A stretch of 64,000 nt of DNA from CAWGYT01 sp963826795. Its GTDB lineage: Bacteria; Planctomycetota; Planctomycetia; Pirellulales; Pirellulaceae. The notes beneath the pieces are model-generated. The model ran no database searches, was not told the DNA's origin, and saw nothing but the letters and a program-made list of their open reading frames with translations. How positions within the stretch are numbered: position 1 is the stretch's first letter; every line of letters begins with the position of its first letter. The stretch lies in the NCBI GenBank assembly GCA_963826795.1, contig CAWGYT010000007.1, positions 1 to 64,000 on the forward strand. Reading direction: 5' to 3'. The position numbers and the translations under genes are program-made. This document shows positions 27,273 through 36,943 of the stretch, piece after piece.

Positions 27273-27541
27273 AGTCAATCTGTCGAATAGGGATTGGGAA
27301 ATGGGGATGGAAGTACGAGCCTTCCCCCTCATCATACCGCCCCTGGCATTTATCTCTGAATGGCCAGACGTTCGCCAATGTTGCACACTCAAGCCACCAA
27401 TACCTCCAGGTGGCTGACCGCAAGCCGGAACTGATTCAAATACCTTCCTTTGATCGGGCGCTTTCAACGCTCCGATTCTAACCCGTCAACGCCAGTGAAT
27501 CACGCGCCGGGCCGACGGACCCTCTACCGGGGCATTGGATC

Positions 27542-27566
27542 TCTCGAAAACACGGTGGTTATTTGA
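27542..27566 (+). repeat. Direct repeat flanking the toxin-antitoxin pair, right
   Basis: Contains AACACGGTGGTTATTTGA; partner of 26756-26780. It includes the stop codon of the polysaccharide lyase fragment. Confidence 0.6.
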
Positions 27567-27800
27567 GAGGCATACCAGCAGACCGATTCGTGAAATCGAC
27601 TTCTTCGCGGCAGACGCCTAGCTTTACGTGATTGAAGTATGCGACGTAAGTCTTTTTAGAGTTATCTCGGTATAGTCCAAACTTGAAGTATGGTCCGAGG
27701 TCGTCATTGTACCCAACAGGGCCTGAATAACTTACAACCTGTTGACGATTCCACCAGATATCGACCAGGCCGTCATTTCGGTAACAGGATTGAGACGGTC
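27559..27800 (-). pseudogene. Polysaccharide lyase (heparin-lyase-I-like) C-terminal fragment
   Basis: The minus strand reads DGLVDIWWNRQQVVSYSGPV, then GYNDDLGPYFKFGLYRDNSK and KTYVAYFNHVKLGV, ending at a stop at 27559. This is the last strand region of the heparin-lyase-I/alginate-lyase-like jelly-roll family, where the pattern W-NGK-V, GPYFKFGIYR and KVYFDEV is conserved. Only about 75 residues remain and no start or upstream domain is present, so it is a leftover. The catalytic residues would lie in the missing part. Confidence 0.7.
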
Positions 27801-27822
27801 TAGATTGTGTGAAACAGAACAA

Positions 27823-28454
27823 TCCCCGACGGTCGACTCTTCCGCTGGCGACGTCGGACAGCCGACGCGCGAATGACGCCGCTTTGTCGTGTCCGGAGGA
27901 ATTCCCTTACCGCGGCGCTCCGACGGAGACTGGGTGAGGGCGGACCAAGGCCGCAATCGAGCAGTCAAGTCACGCCGTGCATCCCACGTGCCGGCGCCGG
28001 TCGCCCGTGAGCCGATGGTCCGAGACGGTCACGTTCGTTGACACCACGGACGCGGCAGCAACGTCCCTTGGTTTTCGGCCGACGTGTAGGTCGTCGCGGA
28101 CGCGCCGGTATTCCGCCCACGTGACCTGCCAAGTGCAAGCGCGTGGACCGAATCGGTGGACCGCTCCCCTGATTTTTCGGAGGCATGCCTTGATGCGTGG
28201 TTCCGCGTGATCCGCGTGATCCGCGTGAGGGGAAAGCCGGCGCACGGTTTCGGCCGCGCTGCTTGCGCGTTAGACTGAGAAGCGGCCTCGTTTCGCGTCC
28301 TTTGGCAGAGTCGGATGGGGTCAGGCCAGCCCTCGCCCCGCAGCTTGGTCGGCCAGGCTTGTTCCGCGTTATTCCCCCGGTTGTCACGGCGCCTGACAGC
28401 CGAGCACGGTTACCGAAAAAACAAGGGAGGAAACGCGGATTCGCGTTTACCCGT
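27823..28454. other. Intergenic stretch upstream of the thioredoxin-like gene
   Basis: No gene recognised on either strand. There is a short tandem CGTGATCCG repeat at about 28206-28231. The open frame running into the thioredoxin-like gene from 28197 has no domain before the ATG at 28455. Confidence 0.5.
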
Positions 28455-29405
28455 ATGAACGTGCCACACAAGTCTGCCTGGGTTGTCGAGACGAACGACG
28501 ACCGTTTTGAAGAGGACGTCCTTCGACGCTCGTCGGAAATCCCTGTCGTGGTCGACTTCTGGGCCGAGTGGTGCCAACCTTGTCGGATGCTAGGGCCCGT
28601 GCTCGAGCAGCTGGCGGCGGAATACGCCGGCGACTTTGTGCTGGTCAAGGCGGACACCGAGCAGACCCCGGTCGCGGCCGCTCAATTCCGCGTGCAATCG
28701 ATCCCTGCCGTTTACGGCGTCCGCAACGGGACCGTGGTGGACGGATTCCTCGGCGCAATGCCTGCCGACGAGATTCGCGCCTGGCTGACGCGATTTCTCC
28801 CGTCCGAGGCCGAGCGGTTGATCGCCGAAGCCGTTTCGCTGCGGGACGCGGAGCCGGAACAGGCGGAAGAGCGGTTGCGGGCCGCGATCGCAACGGACCC
28901 CAGCCATTCCGCCGCTCCAATCGCCCTGGCCGATTTCTTGGCTCAGCAGGAGCGGTTCGCCGAGGCCAAATCGCTGATCGTCGAGCTTGAGCGGAGAGGC
29001 TTCCTGGAGCCCGAGGCGGAACGGATCAAAGCGGCCATCGAGCGACACGACCAGGGCGCGGCCGTCGGTAACGTCGATGAGTGTCGCGCACGAGTCGGCC
29101 AGGAGCCCGACAACCTCTCCCGAAAACTCGATTTGGCGGAGGCACTTGCCGCCGCAGAAAGTTACGAAGAGTCGCTTCAACTCTGCCTGGAGGCCGTCCA
29201 AGGCGATCGCGGCGCGCTGCGAGAACGGGCTCGACAGATCATGGTGGATATCTTCCGGCTGCTACCGGATGACTCCGACTTAGTCGGAGCATACCGCCGC
29301 AAGCTTTCGATGGCGCTCTACCAGCGCCTCGCCAAAGCCCCGCCTCGGGATTCAGCTCGGGAAGGCGACGCTCCTGCTGAGCCGTGCGGGGGACGGCGCT
29401 CCTGA
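28455..29405 (+). CDS. Thioredoxin-domain protein with TPR-like tail (CnoX/YbbN type)
   Basis: 316 residues. The thioredoxin fold spans residues about 8-118 with the active site WAEWCQPCRM (Cys40, Cys43) and the cis-Pro in QSIPAVYG. The tail (about 125-290) is helical with TPR-like repeats (AEERLRAAIATDPSHSAAPI; YEESLQLCLEA). This order matches the chaperedoxin CnoX/YbbN, which protects proteins from oxidation and hands them to chaperones; in several species the CxxC is altered, but here it is intact. The start at 28455 is chosen because the thioredoxin domain begins there. The last 15 residues (REGDAPAEPCGGRRS) are encoded by a palindromic repeat, so the original C-terminus was probably a little shorter. 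Confidence 0.85.
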   Translation: MNVPHKSAWVVETNDDRFEEDVLRRSSEIPVVVDFWAEWCQPCRMLGPVLEQLAAEYAGDFVLVKADTEQTPVAAAQFRVQSIPAVYGVRNGTVVDGFLGAMPADEIRAWLTRFLPSEAERLIAEAVSLRDAEPEQAEERLRAAIATDPSHSAAPIALADFLAQQERFAEAKSLIVELERRGFLEPEAERIKAAIERHDQGAAVGNVDECRARVGQEPDNLSRKLDLAEALAAAESYEESLQLCLEAVQGDRGALRERARQIMVDIFRLLPDDSDLVGAYRRKLSMALYQRLAKAPPRDSAREGDAPAEPCGGRRS

Positions 29406-29430
29406 TAAGCCGTGCGGAGGACGGCGCATA
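29355..29430 (+). repeat. EGEAPAEP-type palindromic repeat overlapping a gene end
   Basis: GGAAGGCGACGCTCCTGCTG, followed by AGCCGTGCGG and two partial echoes (GACGGCGCTCCTGATAAGCC; GGAGGACGGCGCATAACG). It belongs to the same family as 41866-41935 and 54977-55086. It supplies the last codons of the thioredoxin-like gene. Confidence 0.7.
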
Positions 29431-29456
29431 ACGTGGACTCGGCGCGTCGGGGATCG

Positions 29457-30287
29457 CTAACTTCCCGCTTGCCCGAGTTGCTTGCGGAGCGCCGTGAGGG
29501 CGATCTCGCCGAATTGCCGCGGGGGGACTTGCCAGATCACGGGATTCATCAGCTCGAGCGAGACACAGCCGGCATAGCCGATCTGCCGCAAATGCTCGAT
29601 CAAGGGCTCAATCTGAAAGTCACCATCCCCCGGCAGGATTCGATCCGAATCGGTGGCGAACTCACGTGGGACGTCGGCTAAATCCGCTAACTGAACGTGA
29701 AACAGATTTTCGGCGGTGAGCAAGGCCAGATCGCCAAGTTTGCTGGGCCCCACGTAAAAGTGAAACAAGTCCAGACAGATCCCGAGGTGCGGGCTGCCAA
29801 CGTCGCTAACCAGAGCCACAGCCGTTTGCAGATTGTTGCCAAACGCCGCCCTCCCCTGAAACTCGAGTGCCGCCCGCAATCCACGCCGACCTGCCGACTC
29901 GGCGACCTGAATGAGTGACTGTTGCGCACGCTCCAAATCTTGCTGCGTGAGCGGCGCTTGAAGGTCACAAGCCACGATCACCGTTTCGACGCCCAACGCC
30001 TGACACAGTTCGAGTCGGCCCTCGAACAACTCCCACGCCAGCCGACGCTTCTCTGCCTGGCTGGTGAGCAGCCCGCCCTGATAGCTGGCGACGGAAAGCT
30101 GAACGCCTTGTTCGTCGCACACACGCCGGACGTCGTCGAGGGTATGGGACTTGAGATACTCCTCCAGCTTCGTGAACCAGAGCTCCACGCTGCGACATTG
30201 CCCCGCGGCGTAATCTTCGATGTCCTTGCCGAAGGGCGTATTGAGCGAACAAACTTGACTGAGCGTCGGAATCATCGCTTGGGCCAA
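29457..30287 (-). CDS. Sugar phosphate isomerase/epimerase-like TIM-barrel protein
   Basis: 276 residues with the AP-endonuclease-2/xylose-isomerase-like barrel: SVELWFTKLEEYL, LGVETVIVACD, LRAALEFQGRA, LGICLDLFHFYVGPSKLGDL, FHVQLADLADVPRE, LPGDGDFQIEPLIEHLRQIG and YAGCVSLELMNP. The Glu, Asp, His and Glu at the strand ends fit the divalent metal site of the family. Members are hydroxypyruvate isomerases, inosose dehydratases or sugar epimerases; the exact substrate cannot be told from sequence. It lies 30 bp downstream of the glycyl-tRNA synthetase gene on the same strand. Confidence 0.8.
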   Translation of the reverse strand: MAQAMIPTLSQVCSLNTPFGKDIEDYAAGQCRSVELWFTKLEEYLKSHTLDDVRRVCDEQGVQLSVASYQGGLLTSQAEKRRLAWELFEGRLELCQALGVETVIVACDLQAPLTQQDLERAQQSLIQVAESAGRRGLRAALEFQGRAAFGNNLQTAVALVSDVGSPHLGICLDLFHFYVGPSKLGDLALLTAENLFHVQLADLADVPREFATDSDRILPGDGDFQIEPLIEHLRQIGYAGCVSLELMNPVIWQVPPRQFGEIALTALRKQLGQAGS

Positions 30288-30317
30288 TTCGAGTGTCGGA
30301 TGTGCGTCTCGTCAGGA

Positions 30318-31936
30318 TCAACCCCGCGATTCTGTGAGGCGCTGGCGGACTTCGGCAAGCACCTCGCTGGACTTCACGCGCCACTGTTTCAGTGAATCTC
30401 GATCGCGGATCGTGACGGTTTGGTCTGTCAACGTCTGGCCATCGACCGTGATACAGTACGGCGTTCCGGCCTCATCTTGTCGTCGATACCGGCGGCCGAC
30501 CGCCCCTTTTTCGTCGTAAAAGACGTTGAACTCCCGCTTCAGCTCGCGGTAGATCTCGCGCGCGACTTCGGGCATGCCATCCTTCTTGACGAGCGGAAAG
30601 ACCGCGGCCTTAATTGGTGCCAGTCGAGGGTGGAACCGCAAGACGACCCTCGACTGCAACTTGCCGTTCTCGTCCGGCGCCTCGTCTTCGCAAAAGGCCT
30701 CACAAAGAAATGCCAAGGTCGCCCGATCCGCGCCGGCCGAGGGTTCAATCACATGGGGCACGAATCGCTCACCCGTCAGGTCGTCGCGATAGCTCAAATC
30801 CTTCCCGCTCCCCCGCCAACGAGGCTGACCGTGCTCGTCCTTCTCCACTTCGAGCGGCCGCGTGCTGGGATCGAGCTTTCCCTCCATGTGGCTGCGGAGG
30901 TCAAAGTCGCCGCGATGGGCAATCCCTTCCAGCTCGCCAAATGACCCGGGCGGCAGGAAGGGAAACGCATACTCGATATCCGCGGTCCCCGTCGAGTAAT
31001 GACTGAGTTCGTCCTGGTCATGATCACGCAGCCTCAGCTGGTCGCTCGACAGCCCGAGCTCGGTGTACCAGCGGAATCGGCGATCCCGCCAGTACTGGTA
31101 CCACTCGCGCGACGAGTCGGGGTGACAGAAGAACTCGATCTCCATCTGCTCGAATTCGCGCGACCGAAAGGTGAAGTTTCGCGGTGTAATCTCGTTGCGG
31201 AAGCTTTTCCCAACCTGAGCGATTCCGAAGGGGACGCGCACCCGCGAGCTATCGAGGACATTCTTGAAGTTGACGAAAATCCCCTGGGCCGTCTCCGGTC
31301 GCAGAAAGGCGGCACCCTCTTCGCCCGAGAGGGCCCCGACGTACGTCTTGAACATCAGGTTGAACTCCCGCGGCTCGGTCAACGTCCCGATTTCCTTCGC
31401 GTCCGGCCCCAGCACTTGGGCCAGATCGCCGACCGTCGTCAGGGACACGGTGGGACCGTCCCATGTCAATTGAGCAAGGTCCTTGGAACGGAGGTTGAGG
31501 AATTTCAGAGCCCGACGCGAGATTTCGTCGTCGGCGTCCTCCCGCTCTTCCACCGCGATGAAGGTCGAGCCCTTCGGGCCCGTCAGCCAACGCCCGACGA
31601 GCTGGTCATGCCGGTAGCGACGCTTCGACTCGCGGCAATCGACCATGTAGTCGTGAAACAGGTCGTAGTGCCCAGAACACTTCCAAACTTGCGGATGCAT
31701 GATGATCGTGCAGTCCAGCCCCGTCATTTCGTAGGATGCCGGGCGCCCGACAAGACGCCGGAGTCATCGTGAGACGTCACCATGTCACGCCACCACGCCT
31801 CCTTGACGTTTCGCTTGAGTTCGACCCCCAGCGGACCGTAGTCCCAAAAGCCGTTTAGTCCCCCGTAGATCTCACTGGATTGGAACAGGAAACCACGACG
31901 TTTGCACAGTGAAACCAACTTTTCCATATTCATCAC
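30318..31936 (-). CDS. glyS: Glycyl-tRNA synthetase, class II dimeric type (one frameshift)
   Basis: The product attaches glycine to tRNA-Gly in the cytoplasm. The N-terminal frame (from about 31934) reads MEKLVSLCKRRGFLFQSSEI, YGGLNGFWDYGPLGVELKRN and VKEAWWRDMV (motif 1). The second frame continues EMTGLDCTIIMHPQVWKCSG, FRPETAQGIFVNFKNV, PFGIAQVGKSFRNEITPR (motif 2), IEPSAGADRATLAFL (motif 3) and the anticodon-binding domain (APIKAAVFPLVKKDGM; TPYCITVDGQTL). The two frames join at GGCGCCCGGCATCC (about 31741); with four C instead of three it reads GAPASYEMTG, as expected in the family. The repaired product has about 539 residues. An essential gene is unlikely to be broken, so I take this as a sequence error. 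Confidence 0.92.
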
Positions 31937-32110
31937 AGGGACTCGCCTTAGAATGCGCCGAGGGATTTCAAGCCGCCAATTGTACGTTCCCTCGATTGCA
32001 CGTCCATGCGGGTCGTCCTCACACAGGGCCCGAATCGATGACGGAACATGCCACTTGCAGGGACGCGGGTCGCAGTCGACGGGACGCCAAGCTGGCCCGA
32101 CAAGACAAGG

Positions 32111-32870
32111 TCAACTGATCGTCCAGCGACTCAGGTCGAGCTCGGGGACCACACGAGACTGATCCATTCGCGCGGCAAGCGCCACGTCACCTTCCTGGCC
32201 GATCGCGATCAGGTTGCGGCCTCCGCGCCCGTGACGCAGCGCCTCGGCAAGCGTGACGGAATCAGGCGTTTCTGTCGCCAATTGTCGCCAAGCATGCTGA
32301 GCAAGTCGACCGGCATCGTTGACCGGGCCGGCGCCAATCTGGCTCAATCGATCGACCAGGGCGCCCGCGAAGAGCGTATCTTCCCAGCTGACTTCCCCGT
32401 CCGTGCCGGCACAGACGATTTCCACTTGGTTTTCGTCCCGCAAGCGATCGACCAAGGCCTTCCGATTCACAAAACAGCCAATCAACACACGCGCGGCGCC
32501 GACGCATCGCGCCATCGCTCGGGTGCCGTTCGAGGTGGTGAAGACGAGTGTCCTGGATGCCACGCGATCCGGTGTGTACTCGGCGGGGGAGTTGCCCAGG
32601 TCGAAGCCGGGGATCAACCGACCACCGCGCTCCCCACCCAGCAGCACGGGCCCTTCGTTTGCCCACCGACGTGCCAAACTGCGGGCTTCGGGCACATCCA
32701 GGCAGGGCACGATCCGCGAAACGCCCGCCTCCAGCGCAGCCGTCAAGGTCGTGCTCAGCCCGTAACACGTCGACCACGACGACGGACTTACCCGCGAGTT
32801 CGTGAGGATGAGTCAAATCGGGGAGCAGGTGCACGTTGACGGCACGGTGGCCCAGGGTGTCGATATTCAT
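32111..32870 (-). CDS. comB: 2-phosphosulfolactate phosphatase family protein (one frameshift)
   Basis: Starts at ATG 32870 (MNIDTLGHRAVNVHLLPDLT, then KSVVVVDVLRA) and changes frame near 32755, continuing STTLTAALEAGVSRIVPCLD, VLLGGERGGRLIPGFDLGNS, TLVFTTSNGTRAMARC, ARVLIGCFVNRKAL and CAGTDGEVSWEDTLFAGAL. VVVDVLRAST and the ERGG/FDLGNSP motif are family signatures. One extra G in GGGCTGAGCACG explains the shift; repaired length is about 252 residues, normal for ComB. In methanogens the enzyme acts in coenzyme M synthesis. In bacteria the family is widespread with an unclear substrate, so the name is by homology only. It lies upstream of glyS on the same strand. Confidence 0.82.
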
Positions 32871-33134
32871 GGCGGATGGTGATCGTAGTCATTCCCAAGC
32901 GGACGCGAAACTCCCCCTGGAGATCATCTCGGGCCCTGCCGGCAATTCGGCGGTTAAGCTATTCTGGTGAATTCGGTTACCTCCCCCGGGGGCGGTCCGG
33001 CCTCGCGTCGACGGAGGGTTGGCTGGGAATTCCGTCCCAATCAGCGGAGAGTCAGCCGAAAGCCGCTCGGACCGCATGATTCCTGCCACGATCGGTTCCA
33101 AGAAGAATACCGGATTCGGGAAAGCTAGGTCGAC

Positions 33135-33896
33135 ATGTCCACGTCCGTGCAGTCAGACACTCTCGATAAATCGGGGGATCGAATCCGTCCGATGTTTGCG
33201 GCGATCGCCGACCAGTACGACCGGATGAATCACCTGCTGTCGATGAACGTGGATCGCTACTGGCGATGGTGGACAACGCGTCAGGTAACGCCCGAGGGAA
33301 CGGCACCGATTCTGGACGTCTGCACGGGAACGGGTGACCTGGCACTCGCCTACTGGAAGCGGACCCGAGGGCAGATTCCAATTGTGGCGACGGATTTTTG
33401 CCCAGAGATGCTGGAGATCGGTCGTCGCAAGCAAGCGGCAAAAGGGATCGAACGTCACCTGGTATTCCAGGAGGCGGACACGACGAATCTCCCATTTGAC
33501 GACGGTCAGTTCCAACTCGTCACTGCCGCGTTCGGGCTGCGGAACGTCGGCGATACGCGGCTTGGCATCCAGGAAATGGTGCGTGTGTGCCAGCCGGGTG
33601 GCCGCGTGGCGATCCTGGAGTTCTCGTTGCCAACTCGTCAGCCGTTCAAGTCGTTGTACGGCTGGTACTTCCGCCACATTCTGCCTCGGATCGGGCAATT
33701 CCTCACGCGGAACACGAAATCGGCCTATTGCTACCTTCCCGAGAGCGTGGGTCAGTTCCCATATGGCCAAGCGATGGTCGACCAATTGCGTGAGATCGGG
33801 CTTCAGCAGGTCGTGCATTTCCCACTGACTTTCGGGGTCGCCACGCTTTACGTCGGTCGGAAACCCACTCAGGTCGTCGGAAGCGACTCAGCATAA
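33135..33896 (+). CDS. menG: Demethylmenaquinone methyltransferase
   Basis: 253 residues, class I SAM-dependent methyltransferase of the UbiE/MenG family. Motif I is ILDVCTGTGDLALAYW, then VATDFCPEMLEIGRRK, EADTTNLPFDDGQFQLVTAA, FGLRNVGDTRLGIQEMVRVC and GGRVAILEFSLP, all close to the family pattern. It performs the last step, methylating demethylmenaquinone at the membrane surface. First gene of the men operon; the next gene starts 14 bp downstream. The N-terminal RIRPMFAAIADQYDRMNHLL supports the start at 33135 (residue 1 about 15 residues before it). A ubiquinone role is unlikely because only menaquinone genes accompany it. Confidence 0.93.
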   Translation: MSTSVQSDTLDKSGDRIRPMFAAIADQYDRMNHLLSMNVDRYWRWWTTRQVTPEGTAPILDVCTGTGDLALAYWKRTRGQIPIVATDFCPEMLEIGRRKQAAKGIERHLVFQEADTTNLPFDDGQFQLVTAAFGLRNVGDTRLGIQEMVRVCQPGGRVAILEFSLPTRQPFKSLYGWYFRHILPRIGQFLTRNTKSAYCYLPESVGQFPYGQAMVDQLREIGLQQVVHFPLTFGVATLYVGRKPTQVVGSDSA

Positions 33897-33909
33897 AGGT
33901 CCGCTTGTC

Positions 33910-35274
33910 ATGTTGGATGCTGCCGTCAACAAGCGATCAAACGGTCGTACCGCGCCCGCGACGCTCGCAGACGAAATTCGCCAGTGCCGCGACTTTCCCG
34001 CGGTTTTCGAACGCCCTTGTCGAGCGGATCCTTTCACGTGGCTCGCCGCGCAGCCGCACGCGGAAAAGCTCGTTTGGGGTGACCGCGGTAGTCGATCCGT
34101 GGCGGCGGGTTTGGGGTCGGCGTCGCGTATCGTCGGGGGGCCGTACGAGACGGCCAGTTCGGTCTTGGAGCGCTGCCGTCATTTGCTGCAGGGGCTGCCC
34201 AACCAACGGTTTTACGGCGGGTTTGCTTTTCGGCGAGACCAGTCGTTCCGCAACTCGGACTGGCAGTCGTTCGGCAACGCGACCTTCTGGTTACCAAGGG
34301 CCGTGCTGTTCGACGAATGCCTTCGAGTCGTGGTCCTCGACGCGGATGACGCTGCGGAGGCGCTCCGCTTCTTGGGCTCGATGGTCGAAGTTCGGGACTC
34401 CGCCGGAAGTGGCATTCCTCCCTGGATTGAGCGTCATGACCTTCCCGCTCGCAGTCGTTGGACGGAAAGCGTGGCTCAGGCGATGAACCTGTTCCGCGAC
34501 GAAGTACTCGAAAAGATCGTGCTGGCTCGTCAGGTCGACTTCACTTTCGCGCGTCCGTTAAATCCCGTCCAACTGTTGTCGCAGCTGGCACCCGCCACGC
34601 CGGCCTGCTACCACTTTTGCTTCCAAACCGCGCCCCACACGGCCTTCGTCGGCGCCAGCCCTGAACGGCTTTTCCGGCGGGAGGGCCGGCAACTGCTGAG
34701 CGAGGTGGTGGCGGGAACGCGCCCCCGGGGCAGCACTCCGCTGGAAGACGTCCGTCTGAGCCACGAGCTACTGGCAAGCTCGAAAGACCAGCTCGAACAT
34801 GATATTGTTCGCAAGAGCATCCGCCAGCGACTTCACGCGTGTGTCGACTCTCTCGTCGTCGACGCCAAGGCGACACTGCTGCAACTGGCAACGAAGCAAC
34901 ACCTGTATTCCCAAGTCGTCGCCCAGCTTGGGCCACGGATTTCCGACGGAGAGCTAATTGAGCGTCTTCATCCCACGCCGGCGGTCGGCGGTTATCCCAC
35001 CGAGAATGCACTTGAGGAGATCCGTCGGTTGGAGCCCTTCGAGCGTGGTTGGTACGCCGCTCCTGTAGGCTGGGTTGCAGCCGATGCTGCGGAGTTTGCG
35101 GTCGCGATTCGCTCCGGGTTGATTCACCAGGATCGGCTCTCACTTTACTCCGGCGCAGGAATCGTACCCGGCTCGACGGCCGATTCCGAGTGGGATGAGA
35201 TCGAGCATAAGATCAGTGACTTCCTGCATCTCTTGACCCCTGCGCTTCCGACCTCGCACTCCACCGCGACGTGA
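33910..35274 (+). CDS. menF: Isochorismate synthase (menaquinone-specific)
   Basis: 454 residues. The chorismate-binding domain occupies the C-terminal half: EKIVLARQVDFTF, YHFCFQTAPHTAFVGASPER, LLSEVVAGTRPRG, LASSKDQLEHDIVRKSIRQR, HLYSQVVAQLG, HPTPAVGGYPTENALEEIRR, GWYAAPVGWV and GAGIVPGSTADSEWDEIEHK. These cover the active-site Lys, Glu and the Mg-binding Glu pair typical of isochorismate synthases. It converts chorismate to isochorismate, the entry step of the pathway. It lies between menG and menD, with 15 bp to menD. Confidence 0.92.
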   Translation: MLDAAVNKRSNGRTAPATLADEIRQCRDFPAVFERPCRADPFTWLAAQPHAEKLVWGDRGSRSVAAGLGSASRIVGGPYETASSVLERCRHLLQGLPNQRFYGGFAFRRDQSFRNSDWQSFGNATFWLPRAVLFDECLRVVVLDADDAAEALRFLGSMVEVRDSAGSGIPPWIERHDLPARSRWTESVAQAMNLFRDEVLEKIVLARQVDFTFARPLNPVQLLSQLAPATPACYHFCFQTAPHTAFVGASPERLFRREGRQLLSEVVAGTRPRGSTPLEDVRLSHELLASSKDQLEHDIVRKSIRQRLHACVDSLVVDAKATLLQLATKQHLYSQVVAQLGPRISDGELIERLHPTPAVGGYPTENALEEIRRLEPFERGWYAAPVGWVAADAAEFAVAIRSGLIHQDRLSLYSGAGIVPGSTADSEWDEIEHKISDFLHLLTPALPTSHSTAT

Positions 35275-35289
35275 CGTGTCGTCGACCCC

Positions 35290-36943
35290 ATGACCGCTGC
35301 TTCCGAGAATTCCCGAGACGAGAATCAGCGAGCGGCGTCGGTGATGATCGACGCGTGCTTGGCGGCCGGGGTGGATCATTTCTTTCTCGCTCCCGGATCA
35401 CGCTGCACGCCGCTCACGGTCGCCGTCGCCAATCGCTCCGCCGCTCGCGTCACACAGCACTTCGACGAACGAGCGCTCGCGTTCGCGTGCCTTGGCTACG
35501 GGCAGGCGACGGGCCGCTGCGGAGTCTTCATTTGTACATCGGGGACCGCCGTCGCGAATGCGTTTCCCGCGGTCGTCGAGGCGTCACTGAATGACGTCCC
35601 GATGTTGCTGTTGACGGCCGACCGGCCCCCCGAGTTGCGGGCGACCGGGGCCAACCAAACCATCGATCAAGTGCGGATTTTCGGAACATACACGCGGTGG
35701 TTCTTCGACCTTCCGTGCCCCACGGACGACCCCCATGACCGTTTCCTTCGCTCGACGATCGCGCACGCCATCGCGTGCAGTCGCACCGGACCGGTTCAGC
35801 TGAACTGCATGTTTCGCGAACCATTCGCGGCCTCGGACCTGAGCGCACCGGCGCCGCAATCGGAGTCGTTCGACTGGTCGGTGCGACGCCATGTCGGCTT
35901 GTCACTTCCGACGGGCAACCCACTTGTGATCGCCGGGAGCTGTCGTCGAGCGGAAGCGGCCGCCGCGCAACGACTTGCCGCGAAACTAGCTTGCCCTTTC
36001 CTGGCGGACATCACGAGTGGCGTGCGCGGATTGGCCTACGACCTGGAACTCCTGCGCGGCGACATCCCTCCGGCTGACGTCGTGATTCACGTGGGCGGGC
36101 GAGTCGTCTCAAAACGCTGGGCTCGATTCGTCGAAGAGCACCCGCCGCGACACTACCTTCATCTGACATCCTCCGACGGTCGCTTGGACCCGGGGCATCG
36201 AGTGAGCCACGTGATTCGCGGCGATCTGTGCGATCTCTGTGCGGGTGTCGAGGGAAACACGACGACCGACGCTGCTTTCCGCGCTGCCTGGGAGGAGCAT
36301 TCGATCGCCGCTCGCGCCACAGCCCGACAGGTCATCGACCTCGAGCACCGTTCTGACCGAGCCGGGGATCGCACAGTTGATTGGCGATGAGTTACCTTCG
36401 CCGAGTGCTTTGTTCTTGGGCAACAGCATGCCCGTACGAGATGCGGACGCGTTTGCCGACTGGGAGGTTTCACGCGTGGTCCATGCGGCCGCGAATCGAG
36501 GGGCGAGCGGAATCGACGGCCTGATCGCCTCGGCCGTTGGCTTCGCTCTGGGCCACGATCTGAAGACGACGGTTCTGATCGGAGACCTTGCCGCACTGCA
36601 CGACTTGAATTCGCTGGCGCTGGTCGCATCGAGCCCGCAACCGATCATTCTGCTGATCGTCAACAACAACGGCGGCGGAATCTTCCATTTCTTGCCAGTT
36701 GCCGGCGAGACGCGCAGCTTTGAGCGATTCTTTGCCACGCCCCATGGACTCACGTTCGACGGCGCCGCCGCCATGTTCGGCTTGAATTACTTCGCGCCCA
36801 AGACGATGGAGGATCTGTGCGCCGACTACGGGCGAGCACTCGCATCCGAGAAATCCTCCCTCCTGGAACTGCGCACGGATCGGCAACTCAACGTTCGCGT
36901 GCATCGCGAAATCGAAGTCGCGATTCGGGAGGGACGCGGATGA
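35290..36943 (+). CDS. menD: SEPHCHC synthase MenD (one frameshift)
   Basis: This thiamine-diphosphate enzyme joins isochorismate and 2-oxoglutarate. Frame 1 reads HFFLAPGSRCTPLTVAVANR, TQHFDERALAFACLGYGQAT, VFICTSGTAVANAFPAVVEA, LLLTADRPPELRATGANQTI and VQLNCMFREP. It goes out of frame near 36350 after QVIDLEH. Frame 2 continues VLTEPGIAQLIG, LFLGNSMPVRDADAFA, HAAANRGASGIDGLIASAVG, VLIGDLAALHDLNSL and LIVNNNGGGIFHFLPV (TPP and Mg binding). Removing one base from GAGCACCGTTCTG joins them at about 550 residues, the normal size. The end overlaps the menH start by 4 bp. Confidence 0.9.
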
